The notes below the pieces were generated by a model. It did no database searches. It was given only the letters and a program-made list of their open reading frames with translations, and had not been told where the DNA came from. Below are positions 37,813 through 47,334 of a stretch of 64,000 bases of DNA, piece by piece; the first letter of the stretch is position 1; each line of letters begins with the position of its first letter. A program made the translations under genes and the position numbers. This DNA comes from Gammaproteobacteria bacterium (lineage in GTDB: Bacteria > Pseudomonadota > Gammaproteobacteria > JAIEPX01), in contig JAIEPX010000016.1 in assembly GCA_019748175.1 (NCBI GenBank), positions 1 to 64,000 on the forward strand, in the 5' to 3' direction.

Positions 37813-39212
37813 CCCCTTCAATTCGGACATTTTTGCTCATCAATTTATTGTTGAGCATTACCTTGATTACCTCTTTAGCTATTATCGGTAATCTTTTTCT
37901 CGAACACAAAGATCTCCAACGTCATTTAAATGCACAGTTAACGTTTGCAGCTTTAACAATTCAATCTTTTACGGGCGATGGATCGAGCACTCAGAACATT
38001 GAAAAAATTCAAAAAAAAATCGATCGTTTACCGGATGTTGCTCGCGATTATTATCAACGAACAAAAACAAAAATGTACGGTAAATCGTATGAATTAATTC
38101 AATTTCAAATTTGGGATAAAGAAGGGAAGCTGTTATTGAAATCTCATTCTGCTCCACTCGTTCCACTGGCTAAAAATATTTCAGGATTCAGCACGAATTG
38201 GGTAGATGGACAGCTATGGCATGTTTTTACGAATGTTGATGTTGAAACAGGAATGAGAATCGATGTGGGTGAACGAAGTGATTTTAGAGAAGAATTAGAA
38301 GGACGTGTAACTCAAGACTCTATTTTTATTATGCTCATTACTTATCCTTTTCTCGGGATTTTAATTTGGATTATTGTGGGTAGAGGACTCGATAGTATTC
38401 GTCAAGTTACAAACGAAGTCCGACAAAAAACACCGAGTTCACTTGAGGCAGTAAATATCGAAGCTATCCCGGCTGAAATCAAACCTCTGATAGATGAGTT
38501 GAATAAATTATTTGGCCGATTACGTGATGCCTTTGAACGTGAAAAACGTTTTGCCGCAGATGCTGCTCATGAATTACGCACTCCGCTCGCCGCTTTAAAA
38601 ACTCAAACTCAGGTCGCTATTAATATTCAAGATCCAATTGAACTACGCAATGCATTAGATAAAATTTTGATGGGTGTTGACCGCAGCTCACATGTGGTTC
38701 AACAACTTCTGACGATGAGCCGTATGGTCCCTCAAGCCACTCTACAGCAATTTGATAAAGTTGATTTAGTTTTAGAAGCACGTACTCAAATTGCTGAAAT
38801 GGTACCTCATGCTATAGAAAAAAATATCGACATAGAGCTCATAGCCGAGGTAGAGCCCATCACAATTCCGGGTAATGCCCCTGCAATCAGCATATTGATC
38901 AGAAATCTTGTTGATAACGCGATTCGGTATTGCCCTGAAGGCAGCATGATAAAAGTCTACGTTAATATCGACGCCCATACGGCTAATTTAGTCGTGTCTG
39001 ACAATGGCCCAGGTATCCCACCTGAACTACGTGAAAGGGTATTTGAGCGATTCTTTAGGGTATTGGGTAGCAAAGCACAAGGTAGTGGTTTGGGGCTTGG
39101 AATTGTGGCCCAAATTGTTGAATTACATAACGCCGAAATCGTTCTTGGAAAGCCTGAGGAAGGATCAGGTTTAGTGGTCACTGTTAAGTTCCCTATAGAA
39201 GTCGTTCTCTAA
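37809..39212 (+). CDS. Two-component sensor histidine kinase (QseC/PmrB-like)
   Basis: A 467-residue inner-membrane kinase. Helix 1 is at about 8-30, a periplasmic sensor of about 145 residues follows, and helix 2 is at about 175-195. A HAMP-like linker leads to the phosphoacceptor H254 (AADAAHELRTPLAALK) and a HATPase_c domain with N-box LVDNAIRYC, G1 DNGPGIP, F-box FERFFR and G2 GSGLGLGIV. All catalytic boxes are present. It is the partner of the preceding regulator. The ligand is not evident from the sensor domain. Confidence 0.93.
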   Translation: MTPSIRTFLLINLLLSITLITSLAIIGNLFLEHKDLQRHLNAQLTFAALTIQSFTGDGSSTQNIEKIQKKIDRLPDVARDYYQRTKTKMYGKSYELIQFQIWDKEGKLLLKSHSAPLVPLAKNISGFSTNWVDGQLWHVFTNVDVETGMRIDVGERSDFREELEGRVTQDSIFIMLITYPFLGILIWIIVGRGLDSIRQVTNEVRQKTPSSLEAVNIEAIPAEIKPLIDELNKLFGRLRDAFEREKRFAADAAHELRTPLAALKTQTQVAINIQDPIELRNALDKILMGVDRSSHVVQQLLTMSRMVPQATLQQFDKVDLVLEARTQIAEMVPHAIEKNIDIELIAEVEPITIPGNAPAISILIRNLVDNAIRYCPEGSMIKVYVNIDAHTANLVVSDNGPGIPPELRERVFERFFRVLGSKAQGSGLGLGIVAQIVELHNAEIVLGKPEEGSGLVVTVKFPIEVVL

Positions 39213-39239
39213 GTAGTTGTTTCTAAATACAAACCAAAG

Positions 39240-39452
39240 TTACTCACAGAACCTGTGGATAACTTTGTGGATAAGGCAAGAATAAGTCGGTTATCCTCTC
39301 AAAGTCTCAGGCTTCTGAACAAATTGGTCAAATTTTGAACAGTGTTATTTTCTAAATAAAATCAATGAGTTACATTGGCCCACACCCCAAATTAGCCTCA
39401 ATCATTAATCTCGCAGCCCTCTGTACTAAATAATAGTAGAAACTGTGGATAA
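39240..39452. promoter_or_regulatory. Cluster of three perfect DnaA boxes with an IHF-like site
   Basis: TGTGGATAA (reverse of the strict DnaA box TTATCCACA) occurs at 39254-39262, 39266-39274 and 39444-39452, all on the minus strand. A two-mismatch inverted relative, TTATCCTCT, lies at 39291-39299 and TTACTCACA at 39240-39248. AATCAATGAGTTA at 39360-39372 fits the IHF consensus WATCAANNNNTTR exactly. An AT-rich stretch surrounds 39345-39365. The whole lies in a 285-bp gene-free gap. It may be an initiation-control locus (datA/DARS-like) or, less likely, a replication origin; dnaA and its usual neighbours are not in the window. Confidence 0.6.
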
Positions 39453-39497
39453 GGATGTTATCGACGGTGACTGAACTGTGGTGAATGAACATTTTCT

Positions 39498-41693
39498 ATG
39501 CTAGGATTATTCGATTCTGATAATGATGGTTTGGTTATAATGCAAAAGAGTAGGCACATAGAGCTAGAGACCTTAGAAAAAAACCTCGATGGCAATTATC
39601 GCGATCCAGCATTTTCACTCGCCTTTATATCGGTAACGTACGAAGGCTTCGGTGTTGGCTTCAGTAATATTGCTGCCGCTGCAGCCTACGGTCTCAGAAT
39701 ACCTCTCGTACCGGTTTACCTGGTAGGTATTTTTGTAGGCGTGAGCTACCTTCTCATTGAAATCAGGTCTACAGTCAATGACGTCGAACTTCAACGACGT
39801 CGACTATTAGAATTAGAACGTAAAATGATCACCGACAACTACTTTACGTACCTGTCTTTCACACTACCTGGCTTCGAAGAAGACAACAAAGTAATCGACA
39901 TTACTACCCTATTGCAAACACATAAAGTTGAAGAAATTTCACAATGCCTAGGTCATTACTATCAGCGCGCGCAAGAAAAAGCGAAGCAAACCTCAGAGTT
40001 ACACCCAAGAAAATGTTCTGAGCTATTAGAATCACTCGATTTAAAATATACCTCTGAAGTCAGTCAATTTAAAAATCCCGGCTTAGTTCAAATTTTAAAC
40101 GAAGCCTGTAAAAAAGAGTTTTTCACTCCGGTTCATGATATTCAGCCGACAAGATGGCAAAGCTTCTTAAGTAATCTTCGAAAATATTATAAATCAGCAC
40201 TATCAGGTGCCGCAACAGCCGGTGGTGTAACCATTTTCATTTTGACAACAGCATTAACAACTGCAACGGTCACCGCACTTTTTCCTTGGAGTTTAATTGG
40301 AATTTCGTTTATAACAGTTATTGGCGCAATTGTTGGCTATAAAATCGATAAATATTTTGATCGAAAACGAAAACACAAAAACAACCTTAGAACAGCAGCA
40401 AGCTCGCATTTAACACTTAAAAATCAGCACCGAGTTGCCGAAATATTTCGTAGCACAATTATGACGCTCAATGAACTTGAGGAACTATCGAATGAATCTA
40501 CATCAGAAGCTAAGTCTGAAGTTGATCAACAACCACCTGCTCAATTAGAGAAACCAACTTTATCAGAAAAAGATTATTGCGAAGTCGCACAATTAAAACA
40601 ACAATCACATAAGATTCGTCGAGCTTCAGATTTTATTTTTCCCACATTGCTATTAGCACGCGGAGGTTTCGCAGCGATATCAAGCCTTTTTGCAGGTATT
40701 GGTTTTGCTGGATTAGTTTTACCGTTATACCCAGTCTTTGTTATAGGCGGGTGTTTTTTATTCTTTCATATTGCTTTCAAAATTTGGAATAATTGGGTAA
40801 AACATCAAAGTGAAACTCAAACTATTAATGACCTTAATCTCAGCATATCGGCTGAAAAGGTTCATTACTGGCAAACAAAATTTCCGACTATAAAAGACTT
40901 AGAATCTGAACTAAAAGAAAAAACGACCTCTCAAATTTTAGACGACCTGAATAGTGATTACGAAGACTTCAAGCAGCTACTGAGATCTTTTGAAGAATCA
41001 AATGCTAGGAACCAACACACATCAAACGAATTAAAAAAAATTCATATGGAACTACTCTCTCTTTTTAGTGCTCAAGCCGATAGCCTGAATAGTAAAGAGC
41101 TTACACTATCACTAGCCCATACAGCTTTATATAGTCCTGTGATTACCTCTTCTTCAGGAAAAATCATTACCTTCAATAACAAAGTATACAATTTTATTTC
41201 TCCCGTTATTAATTTCATCGCGATTAATTTTAAAGATGTGGTCCAAGGTATTGCGTTTGGTTTCGGTCTTTCACTCACAATATTTCTTATCCTTGGAATT
41301 ACTTCTATCGTGGCCACCGAAGCTGCGCTGATTGTTGGAATCACATCACTCGCTGGTGTCGCGATGAAGGTTGCCATCCGACATCTCATTAAAGGCTACA
41401 GAAATGAACATTTAGCCACTATCGAAAGCGCTGGTAAATCTATAGCCGACAAAGAATCTCTCTGGGATTGCCGTGTTGAAACAAAAAATGCCCACGAGCG
41501 GGCAAAGAGCATCATCGAACAAAATAAGCACACTCCTCTACCCGAATCAAACGGATTTATCAAAGATCCTTCCTGGACTCCTGCAAATGACCTTTCAAAA
41601 TCTCGCCGTCCACTTCAGTGGATTAAAGCTGAAGCTATTGAGGTACAACGAGATGACACTTTTGTGCCAGCACCTCGCGATTTTGTTTGTTAA
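39498..41693 (+). CDS. Large protein with four membrane-hairpin modules, putative host-directed protein
   Basis: The family of this 731-residue protein is not recognised. Four long hydrophobic stretches, each long enough for two helices, lie at about residues 36-85, 230-280, 377-430 and 564-625, separated by charged helical segments of about 100-150 residues. There is no cleavable signal peptide. The same overall plan is seen in the 688-residue protein at 61.9 kb. The C terminus is proline- and charge-rich. The start at the first ATG has a poor Shine-Dalgarno; the ATG at 39540 is an alternative. Membrane-hairpin proteins with long helical linkers are common among effectors that remodel host membranes, but a bacterial inner-membrane role is equally open. 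Confidence 0.75.
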   Translation: MLGLFDSDNDGLVIMQKSRHIELETLEKNLDGNYRDPAFSLAFISVTYEGFGVGFSNIAAAAAYGLRIPLVPVYLVGIFVGVSYLLIEIRSTVNDVELQRRRLLELERKMITDNYFTYLSFTLPGFEEDNKVIDITTLLQTHKVEEISQCLGHYYQRAQEKAKQTSELHPRKCSELLESLDLKYTSEVSQFKNPGLVQILNEACKKEFFTPVHDIQPTRWQSFLSNLRKYYKSALSGAATAGGVTIFILTTALTTATVTALFPWSLIGISFITVIGAIVGYKIDKYFDRKRKHKNNLRTAASSHLTLKNQHRVAEIFRSTIMTLNELEELSNESTSEAKSEVDQQPPAQLEKPTLSEKDYCEVAQLKQQSHKIRRASDFIFPTLLLARGGFAAISSLFAGIGFAGLVLPLYPVFVIGGCFLFFHIAFKIWNNWVKHQSETQTINDLNLSISAEKVHYWQTKFPTIKDLESELKEKTTSQILDDLNSDYEDFKQLLRSFEESNARNQHTSNELKKIHMELLSLFSAQADSLNSKELTLSLAHTALYSPVITSSSGKIITFNNKVYNFISPVINFIAINFKDVVQGIAFGFGLSLTIFLILGITSIVATEAALIVGITSLAGVAMKVAIRHLIKGYRNEHLATIESAGKSIADKESLWDCRVETKNAHERAKSIIEQNKHTPLPESNGFIKDPSWTPANDLSKSRRPLQWIKAEAIEVQRDDTFVPAPRDFVC

Positions 41694-41707
41694 AAACGTG
41701 AATATTT

Positions 41708-42502
41708 TTATCCGCGCATGATAATTAAAGTTCTTAAACTGAGAAGAATAATTGTGCTTCCTGCTAACAACATAATTAATTTAGGATGAATTCGTCTCGC
41801 CATATACGCAGCAATGGGTGCAGCAACTGATCCACCCAATATCAATCCTAGTATAATATTCCAATGAATAATGTTGATGGTCAAAAAAAATGTGGCTGAA
41901 GAGCTGACTGCTATTAAGAATTCAGTCAAATTAACAGAGCCGATCGTATAATGCGGCGCTGTGCCTTGAGCAAGCAATGATGATGTAACGATGGGTCCCC
42001 AGCCTCCACCACCCGCTGCATCGAAAAATCCACCTGTTAACGCAAGCGGCGTTAATCCAATAGCATGTTCAGATGGCAATCGGTTTTTTAATACTTTCGT
42101 TGAAATTACAGATTGGATAAATTGTAAAAATTTTTCACCTTTCATTGCTTTATACAAAATAACAAGCCCCATGATAAGTAAATAGCTTGCAATAACAGGT
42201 TTTGCGATTTGCAAGGGTATTTTGGTGAGAATATAAGCGCCTAAAATACTGCCGATAATCCCAGGTAGAACTAAGCGGCGAAAAAGTGCGTAATCTATAT
42301 TTTTAAACATCGCATGTGAAAATCCTGAAATTCCCGTTGTTACAATTTCAGAAGTATGCACTGCAGCACTCGCAACGGCAGGAGGTATTCCGATACTTAA
42401 TAATACTGTGGTACTGATCACCCCATAGGCCATACCAATAGCGCCATCAACAATCTGAGCTAAGAAACCTATGACAGCAAACAAAAGTATATTTTCCAGC
42501 AT
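41708..42502 (-). CDS. TSUP/TauE-SafE family membrane permease
   Basis: A 264-residue protein with about eight hydrophobic helices in two halves. The first half has FLAQIVDGAIGMAYGVISTT, and the second half has the matching GLTPLALTGGFFDAAGGGGWGP; this repeated G-rich helix pair is the signature of the TSUP family. Members move sulfite, sulfonates or other organic anions across the inner membrane; the substrate here is unknown. It is convergent with the preceding gene (14 bp gap). Confidence 0.9.
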   Translation of the reverse strand: MLENILLFAVIGFLAQIVDGAIGMAYGVISTTVLLSIGIPPAVASAAVHTSEIVTTGISGFSHAMFKNIDYALFRRLVLPGIIGSILGAYILTKIPLQIAKPVIASYLLIMGLVILYKAMKGEKFLQFIQSVISTKVLKNRLPSEHAIGLTPLALTGGFFDAAGGGGWGPIVTSSLLAQGTAPHYTIGSVNLTEFLIAVSSSATFFLTINIIHWNIILGLILGGSVAAPIAAYMARRIHPKLIMLLAGSTIILLSLRTLIIMRG

Positions 42503-42572
42503 TGAAATAATCCGTTTTCAAAATTAAGTTGAATCATAAGGCAATGGTGATAACGAAGCAAATCGTAGAAAC

Positions 42573-42701
42573 GCCGTCGCGTCTTGAGTTGTTATCGGCT
42601 TTGCCAAATTCATGATTTATTGAGATCAAAACCGCAAATATTCTGTTGTATTTAGATATTTATATACAACTAAGTCTTTTCCCAACTCAAGACGCGACGC
42701 C
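42573..42701. repeat. Inverted pair of the AACTCAAGACGCGACGCC motif
   Basis: 42573-42590 is the reverse complement of 42684-42701 with one mismatch, enclosing about 93 bp of AT-rich DNA between the TSUP gene start and the 3' end of the ankyrin-like gene. Single copies of the same 18-base motif lie at 47109-47126 and 57161-57178. It looks like a small palindromic mobile unit with two solitary arms elsewhere. Confidence 0.75.
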
Positions 42702-42711
42702 TTATACCCAT

Positions 42712-45700
42712 TTATATTTTCGGAGAGTACGAGTTGATGGATGAGTACGTGACTGCGGTTACAACTAATAAAGCTATAATGGCAGTGAGATATAACCTAA
42801 AATAATCATTTGTAGGGAACACTTCTGCAGAAATAAGCTCTGATAGAAATTCTTGATGATGTCGATTTTTTTCCACTTTGCTTAATTCCTGGTCAATTTT
42901 CTGCATATATTGACATCTTGCCGCATCATTTGAGCTCTTTGCTCCAAATAAACGCAAGATATAAGTAGACGACCCCAATGTACTTTCGAGGATTCTTAGA
43001 ACTTTTGTAAAAGTATTATTTATTATTGATTCTTCCGATGGTTCGTCTATATTCACAAAATAGCTTTCAAGAATATCGAGAATTTCAAAATCCTTTTGCG
43101 TGAATTTATCATCTGCAGGATAAAACTGATAAAGATCATATTTGGATGCTATTGCTTGTGAGATATTAGGTCTTGTTTTGACGATAGAAGCATTGCCTAC
43201 AATCCCTCTCTTACAATAACTTTCCAACAGAAAAATTAGCATCATATGTCTTATCAGCGAAGGACTTAACATGCTCATTAATTGTTGCTGAACTTGAAAA
43301 TCATCACTAAAAAAGCCAAATTTAAAAACTTTATAGTAAACCCACAGATGAGAATTATTGCAATATTGTTTTTGATCAATACTCTGCAGTAGCTTTATTA
43401 ATACTTCCTTAGACTGTCGAGAATTTTGTACAAATAGATCCAAATGACTGAGCGTAATACTTTGCCCAAGGTGCGGATAAAATGTTTCAATATGCTCTGC
43501 TCGGCTCATCAAGATGTTTAGTAGATACGGTTTTTTATCGATATTATCTAGTACACAATCCTCTACAATATACCTAGCCAGTTTATTAGCATTAGTCGCT
43601 AATGCTTTACTAAAAGCGCTAGCTAGCTCCCAACCCGACAAAAAGACACCAAGCTCTATAAGACAAATAGCTCTATTTTCACTGCCCGGCAATCTCTCAA
43701 TCTCTTCTTTGAACGCTTTTGAAAGCGCTTCACCCCATAATAACTTATGTGAACAGGTATTTTGATCAACAGGAAGGGCACATAAATGCTCGCTAATTTT
43801 TCTGATCAGAGGAATGTTATTAGAGTAGTTCAGTTGCTCTAGTATGATTTTATAAGTAAGAGTTTCTATATAAATCCGACTAGGATGACTATCGTTAAAA
43901 GCGGGTGAGCTCACCAAGGAAGCGAATGCGCAGACCTCTCCATTATAAAGAAATTCTTTTACGATATAAATAATAATATTTTCGAAATTCAAAAACGGCA
44001 TTGATTTCATAATCTCAATAAAATGCTTCATTATTATTCGTAAAGCATCTGCAAAATTATCATTATTTTCGGGCAGTAGCTGGAACTGATGACAATACTT
44101 AAGTAGTTGCCACTCAGCAATGCCGAACTTTTCTACTGAAAGCGCTTGTAATACCAGTCTGCAAATACTTTTTTCGGGATTTGCAGGATCGAAGACTGCA
44201 GCGGTGTTTATGTTTTTTTCAAGTAGATCAACTGCTTTACTTTGCTTACAACGAGCCACATCGAGAGCGAATAAATTTCGATCTGCAGAATATTCATCTT
44301 GGCATTGCTTTTCATATTCAATGAGCAACGGAAGTAGCTTAATTAAGTTATGGCTGACAGCATAATAGAGTGTGCCGCACAAATAATATTTAGGGTCATC
44401 ATAGCGCCAGCTAGGTTCGGCCCCAGCTTGTAATAATGAACGAGCCAGTACTTCCTCGCCGCAACTAACAGCTTCAATCAAAAGATAGTCGTACATTGAT
44501 TTGTGGATGACGATATTAGGATTCTGAATCAGTAAACGGACTTGCAACCAATCTTCTCTATCTGCGGCTTCCCTGACTACAACATTATCGTTTACCGATG
44601 TCACTAATCCTACTGTCATGATAAACGTACTTTCTGAGTGCTGCTTCTGCTTTTGTGCGAAGTGCAACAATTGATCTAAAATTGATTTATTAGTTAGCGA
44701 ATATTCTTTCAAACAAAGTTTAACAGTAACCCAGAAGCCTTTTTCGGCAGCTTTAATAAGCATATTCTCCAGGCCCATGTAATTGAGCTGGCGAGGGTTG
44801 CCATTTTTAATAAGGAAATCTGCTAATAATTCACCGTTGAATATAATGCCATCATGAGAAACTCTAACCTCCTCTTTTTTTGAGCTAGTAGCAAGAAGCA
44901 GTTTGTCAGCCAAATCGAAAGCTTCCAGTAAGATTAGTTTTGCAATAATGGGATCATTTCGTTGAAAGTAATGAGCTGGAGAAGCAATCAGTGCATCAAA
45001 TAGTTCTCCGCGTAGAGTTGATTTCGCATGTGTGGGGCGTAATAATCGCAACAATATACGTGTATAGCCTGCTTTGAGCATAGCGAAAGCGAGGGGCTCA
45101 CCTAGGCATTCATCTAACAATATATCTCGAGTGATCTCAGGCAGTCCCAATAAAAATTCGTAATTGTGTTGGCGGTAGTGCTCTGCTCTTCGCGCTTCGT
45201 CTTGGAATATTTCCAATGCTTCAACTTGATCCTTTTTGAGCATTTCATCCGTATAGAACCACAAATCATGTTTGGCTTCATTTGGCTGGTCTGTTTTGGT
45301 GTTTTTGGAAACATAAAAAATAATGGGTATTTTGAAGTGTGGATTTAATTTTCGACCAGTGCTCTCTGCATAAATAGCATAATGTTCCAGTAATTCAAGT
45401 GAAAAATCATACGCTAGTAAACGAGCCTCAAGCGTGTCAGAACAAATACATACTACGCTTCTATGCGGATTAAAGGATAAGCGAGCTAATACTTCATTGG
45501 TTCTCTGAAAAAACTTGCGCGTTTGTCTTTCTCTGATATTGGCTACTTTAAATTCAATGAATTTTTCATCTGAATAGCATTGTAAGTTAGTGCTAAGTGT
45601 TTCTGCAAACGTAAGGTAACGAGATTCAAATGGGCGTACGACTGTACCGCCATCATTAAGCAAGGCGCGACTAATACGAACATCGGCTATGTGCGTCATC

Positions 45701-46296
45701 AATCCATAAACTTTATGGGCCCTTTTGTCTCTGAGAATGCCAAAAGCCCCAGTTAACGCATATTCATCGATTAACGTGCTAGACTGAATTTGAGAAAAAC
45801 ACTTCTTTTCTTCTGGTGTATACATCGATTTTTTATGATGTCTCAAAGAAACATTACCGTTAGGTCTGATAATATATTGTGAACGAGGTGTTGGTCGTAG
45901 ATTCTGGTAACGTCGTGCGCCCTTTTCTCCAGGAATAATTCCGCGCATAAAATCTAGACTAAAATCAAATTCATCCGCTCGCAGTGTTTTTAACAAACTC
46001 TCATCTAAATAGCGGGTAGTGATTTCTCCATCTTCCTGCATAATCTGGCGTTGATAGAATAAATATTGTTCGCCGGTCAATTCCACTTCATTATAATTAA
46101 TTTTTGGATATTCAGTGTTGAGAAGCGGTAGTCTTTGTATCAACAGATCAAAAAGTGCTTCGGCAAAGTGCGCATGAGAGAACTGCAGGACCCAGTTATG
46201 CTTATTAACTCGGACGGCAACTACAGAGGCAGCACAACGTTGAGCTGGTCCTTTAGGAGGATTTTGAGCCTTTTCGACGGTTTCTTTCACTTTCAT
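42712..46296 (-). CDS. Giant ankyrin-like repeat protein with C-terminal membrane anchor, putative effector
   Basis: A 1194-residue protein. The first 370 residues have no recognised domain and include a region (about 240-370) with patches such as SVVCICSDTLEARLLAYDFSLELLEHYA. Divergent ankyrin-like repeats span about 430-690, seen best in LIEAVSCGEEVLARSLLQAG and the following TLYYAVSHNLIKLLPLLIE. A long helical part follows. A single hydrophobic segment at about 1168-1188 (YLTAIIALLVVTAVTYSSI) is followed by fewer than ten residues, a tail-anchor arrangement. There is no signal peptide. The topology suits a protein delivered to host cytosol and inserted in a membrane, but secretion has not been shown. 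Neighbours are unrelated. Confidence 0.75.
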   Translation of the reverse strand: MKVKETVEKAQNPPKGPAQRCAASVVAVRVNKHNWVLQFSHAHFAEALFDLLIQRLPLLNTEYPKINYNEVELTGEQYLFYQRQIMQEDGEITTRYLDESLLKTLRADEFDFSLDFMRGIIPGEKGARRYQNLRPTPRSQYIIRPNGNVSLRHHKKSMYTPEEKKCFSQIQSSTLIDEYALTGAFGILRDKRAHKVYGLMTHIADVRISRALLNDGGTVVRPFESRYLTFAETLSTNLQCYSDEKFIEFKVANIRERQTRKFFQRTNEVLARLSFNPHRSVVCICSDTLEARLLAYDFSLELLEHYAIYAESTGRKLNPHFKIPIIFYVSKNTKTDQPNEAKHDLWFYTDEMLKKDQVEALEIFQDEARRAEHYRQHNYEFLLGLPEITRDILLDECLGEPLAFAMLKAGYTRILLRLLRPTHAKSTLRGELFDALIASPAHYFQRNDPIIAKLILLEAFDLADKLLLATSSKKEEVRVSHDGIIFNGELLADFLIKNGNPRQLNYMGLENMLIKAAEKGFWVTVKLCLKEYSLTNKSILDQLLHFAQKQKQHSESTFIMTVGLVTSVNDNVVVREAADREDWLQVRLLIQNPNIVIHKSMYDYLLIEAVSCGEEVLARSLLQAGAEPSWRYDDPKYYLCGTLYYAVSHNLIKLLPLLIEYEKQCQDEYSADRNLFALDVARCKQSKAVDLLEKNINTAAVFDPANPEKSICRLVLQALSVEKFGIAEWQLLKYCHQFQLLPENNDNFADALRIIMKHFIEIMKSMPFLNFENIIIYIVKEFLYNGEVCAFASLVSSPAFNDSHPSRIYIETLTYKIILEQLNYSNNIPLIRKISEHLCALPVDQNTCSHKLLWGEALSKAFKEEIERLPGSENRAICLIELGVFLSGWELASAFSKALATNANKLARYIVEDCVLDNIDKKPYLLNILMSRAEHIETFYPHLGQSITLSHLDLFVQNSRQSKEVLIKLLQSIDQKQYCNNSHLWVYYKVFKFGFFSDDFQVQQQLMSMLSPSLIRHMMLIFLLESYCKRGIVGNASIVKTRPNISQAIASKYDLYQFYPADDKFTQKDFEILDILESYFVNIDEPSEESIINNTFTKVLRILESTLGSSTYILRLFGAKSSNDAARCQYMQKIDQELSKVEKNRHHQEFLSELISAEVFPTNDYFRLYLTAIIALLVVTAVTYSSINSYSPKI

Positions 46297-46522
46297 AGGC
46301 TAGGCCACACTGAGTTCATTATAATTGACCTCATATATACCATTATAGGCTATAATTTGCAAGTATTTTATTGTTTTTTAAGGGTCTGATATTGAAGCAC
46401 TCTAACAATTAATGATACTACGACCTAGCTTATGTAAAGCATTACAGCCACGAGTAAAAAGCAGAGGGTGTGCCAATGGCAGTAAATTTATTGACACGCC
46501 AACTGCTTATAGGACTCGTAAA

Positions 46523-46927
46523 TTATGGCATACAACCCGTATTGTCGAGCGATTTATTATAATAGAAATACGGAGCATTTACGTGGATTGTACCTACGAA
46601 ACCATCCCAAGAATTTGAATACAAATTATCTATGGGTGTTAAAGTGTTTTTATTGCCCACAAGGTATGTTTCATAAGTCATTTTATACTCTGTTTCAAAC
46701 ATGGTATGCCCATGATCCATTTGTTGATGATAGCCTTCACCACCCTTTAAAAGCTTTTCTAACTCAATTTGCCCAGCTTCATTCTTAATCACAAATAACA
46801 CAGGATTTACGCAATGATTATGCAAAGACCAATAATTAGCTGGATATCCACCATGATCTGTAGCAAAAGCGGTATTGAAAACACTACCTAAAGACAGAAT
46901 TAGTATTGATTTTAATACGTTCTTCAT
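46523..46927 (-). CDS. Small secreted protein of unknown function
   Basis: A 134-residue protein with an N-terminal signal peptide (about 1-22, ending NTAFA before TDHGG). The mature part is rich in aromatic residues and histidine and holds two cysteines, one in HNHCVNP and one at the C terminus (TGCMP), which could form a disulfide in the periplasm or outside. A GGAGAAATCAA Shine-Dalgarno supports the start. No family recognised. Its size and layout resemble the secreted protein at 58.5 kb, but similarity is weak. Confidence 0.65.
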   Translation of the reverse strand: MKNVLKSILILSLGSVFNTAFATDHGGYPANYWSLHNHCVNPVLFVIKNEAGQIELEKLLKGGEGYHQQMDHGHTMFETEYKMTYETYLVGNKNTLTPIDNLYSNSWDGFVGTIHVNAPYFYYNKSLDNTGCMP

Positions 46928-47334
46928 TTGATTTCTCCACTAATTGACTAAGGAAGTTCTATTCTTACCTTTTAATTATTAACATAATCTTAAGGATCGA
47001 GATCTACGATGTCGTATCTTTAATTGTTAGACTGACTTATTTACTGTATTTAATAGGTTTACTCTTGGTTTCTATCGAGTTTAACTGCTATTTTTTCAAA
47101 CCTCTCACAACTCAAGACGCGACACCGCTTTTTACTTTAGCTAAAACTCGTGGTATTATTTTCACCAATAGGTGAACAGGGAAGGTAATATAAAATATTT
47201 TGCCATTTTAATATAAATATTACCGAATACTCACACCTTAATATAATTACCTTTTGGAACTGCAGTTACTTAGCTTGCTATATTTACATATTTTTCAATT
47301 GCAATTTATTTTTATAACGCCAATGGAGAAGCAA
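46928..47334. other. 407-bp AT-rich upstream region of the acyl-signal operon
   Basis: No gene is supported. The region contains one solitary AACTCAAGACGCGACACC motif (47109-47126), a palindrome at 47161-47176, and a wider inverted repeat GGTAATAT (47184-47191) / ATATTACC (47217-47224). It is the only place for the promoter of the ACP-KAS III-LuxR-thioesterase operon, so these palindromes are candidate regulator sites. Confidence 0.5.
47161..47176. promoter_or_regulatory. Candidate operator palindrome upstream of the ACP gene
   Basis: TTCACCAATAGGTGAA is a 6-bp inverted repeat with a 4-base spacer, 158 bp before the ACP start. It does not match the classic lux box, but it is the best perfect dyad in the operon's upstream region and could bind the encoded LuxR-type protein. 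Confidence 0.35.

Noticed and set aside
39240..39452. Calling the DnaA-box cluster the chromosomal origin
   Set aside because: No dnaA, dnaN, rpmH or gidA nearby and gene orientation does not diverge clearly here, so only a DnaA-binding locus is claimed.
46412..46788. Plus-strand frames upstream of and opposite the secreted-protein gene
   Set aside because: The opposing minus-strand gene has a signal peptide and a good Shine-Dalgarno; these frames have neither.
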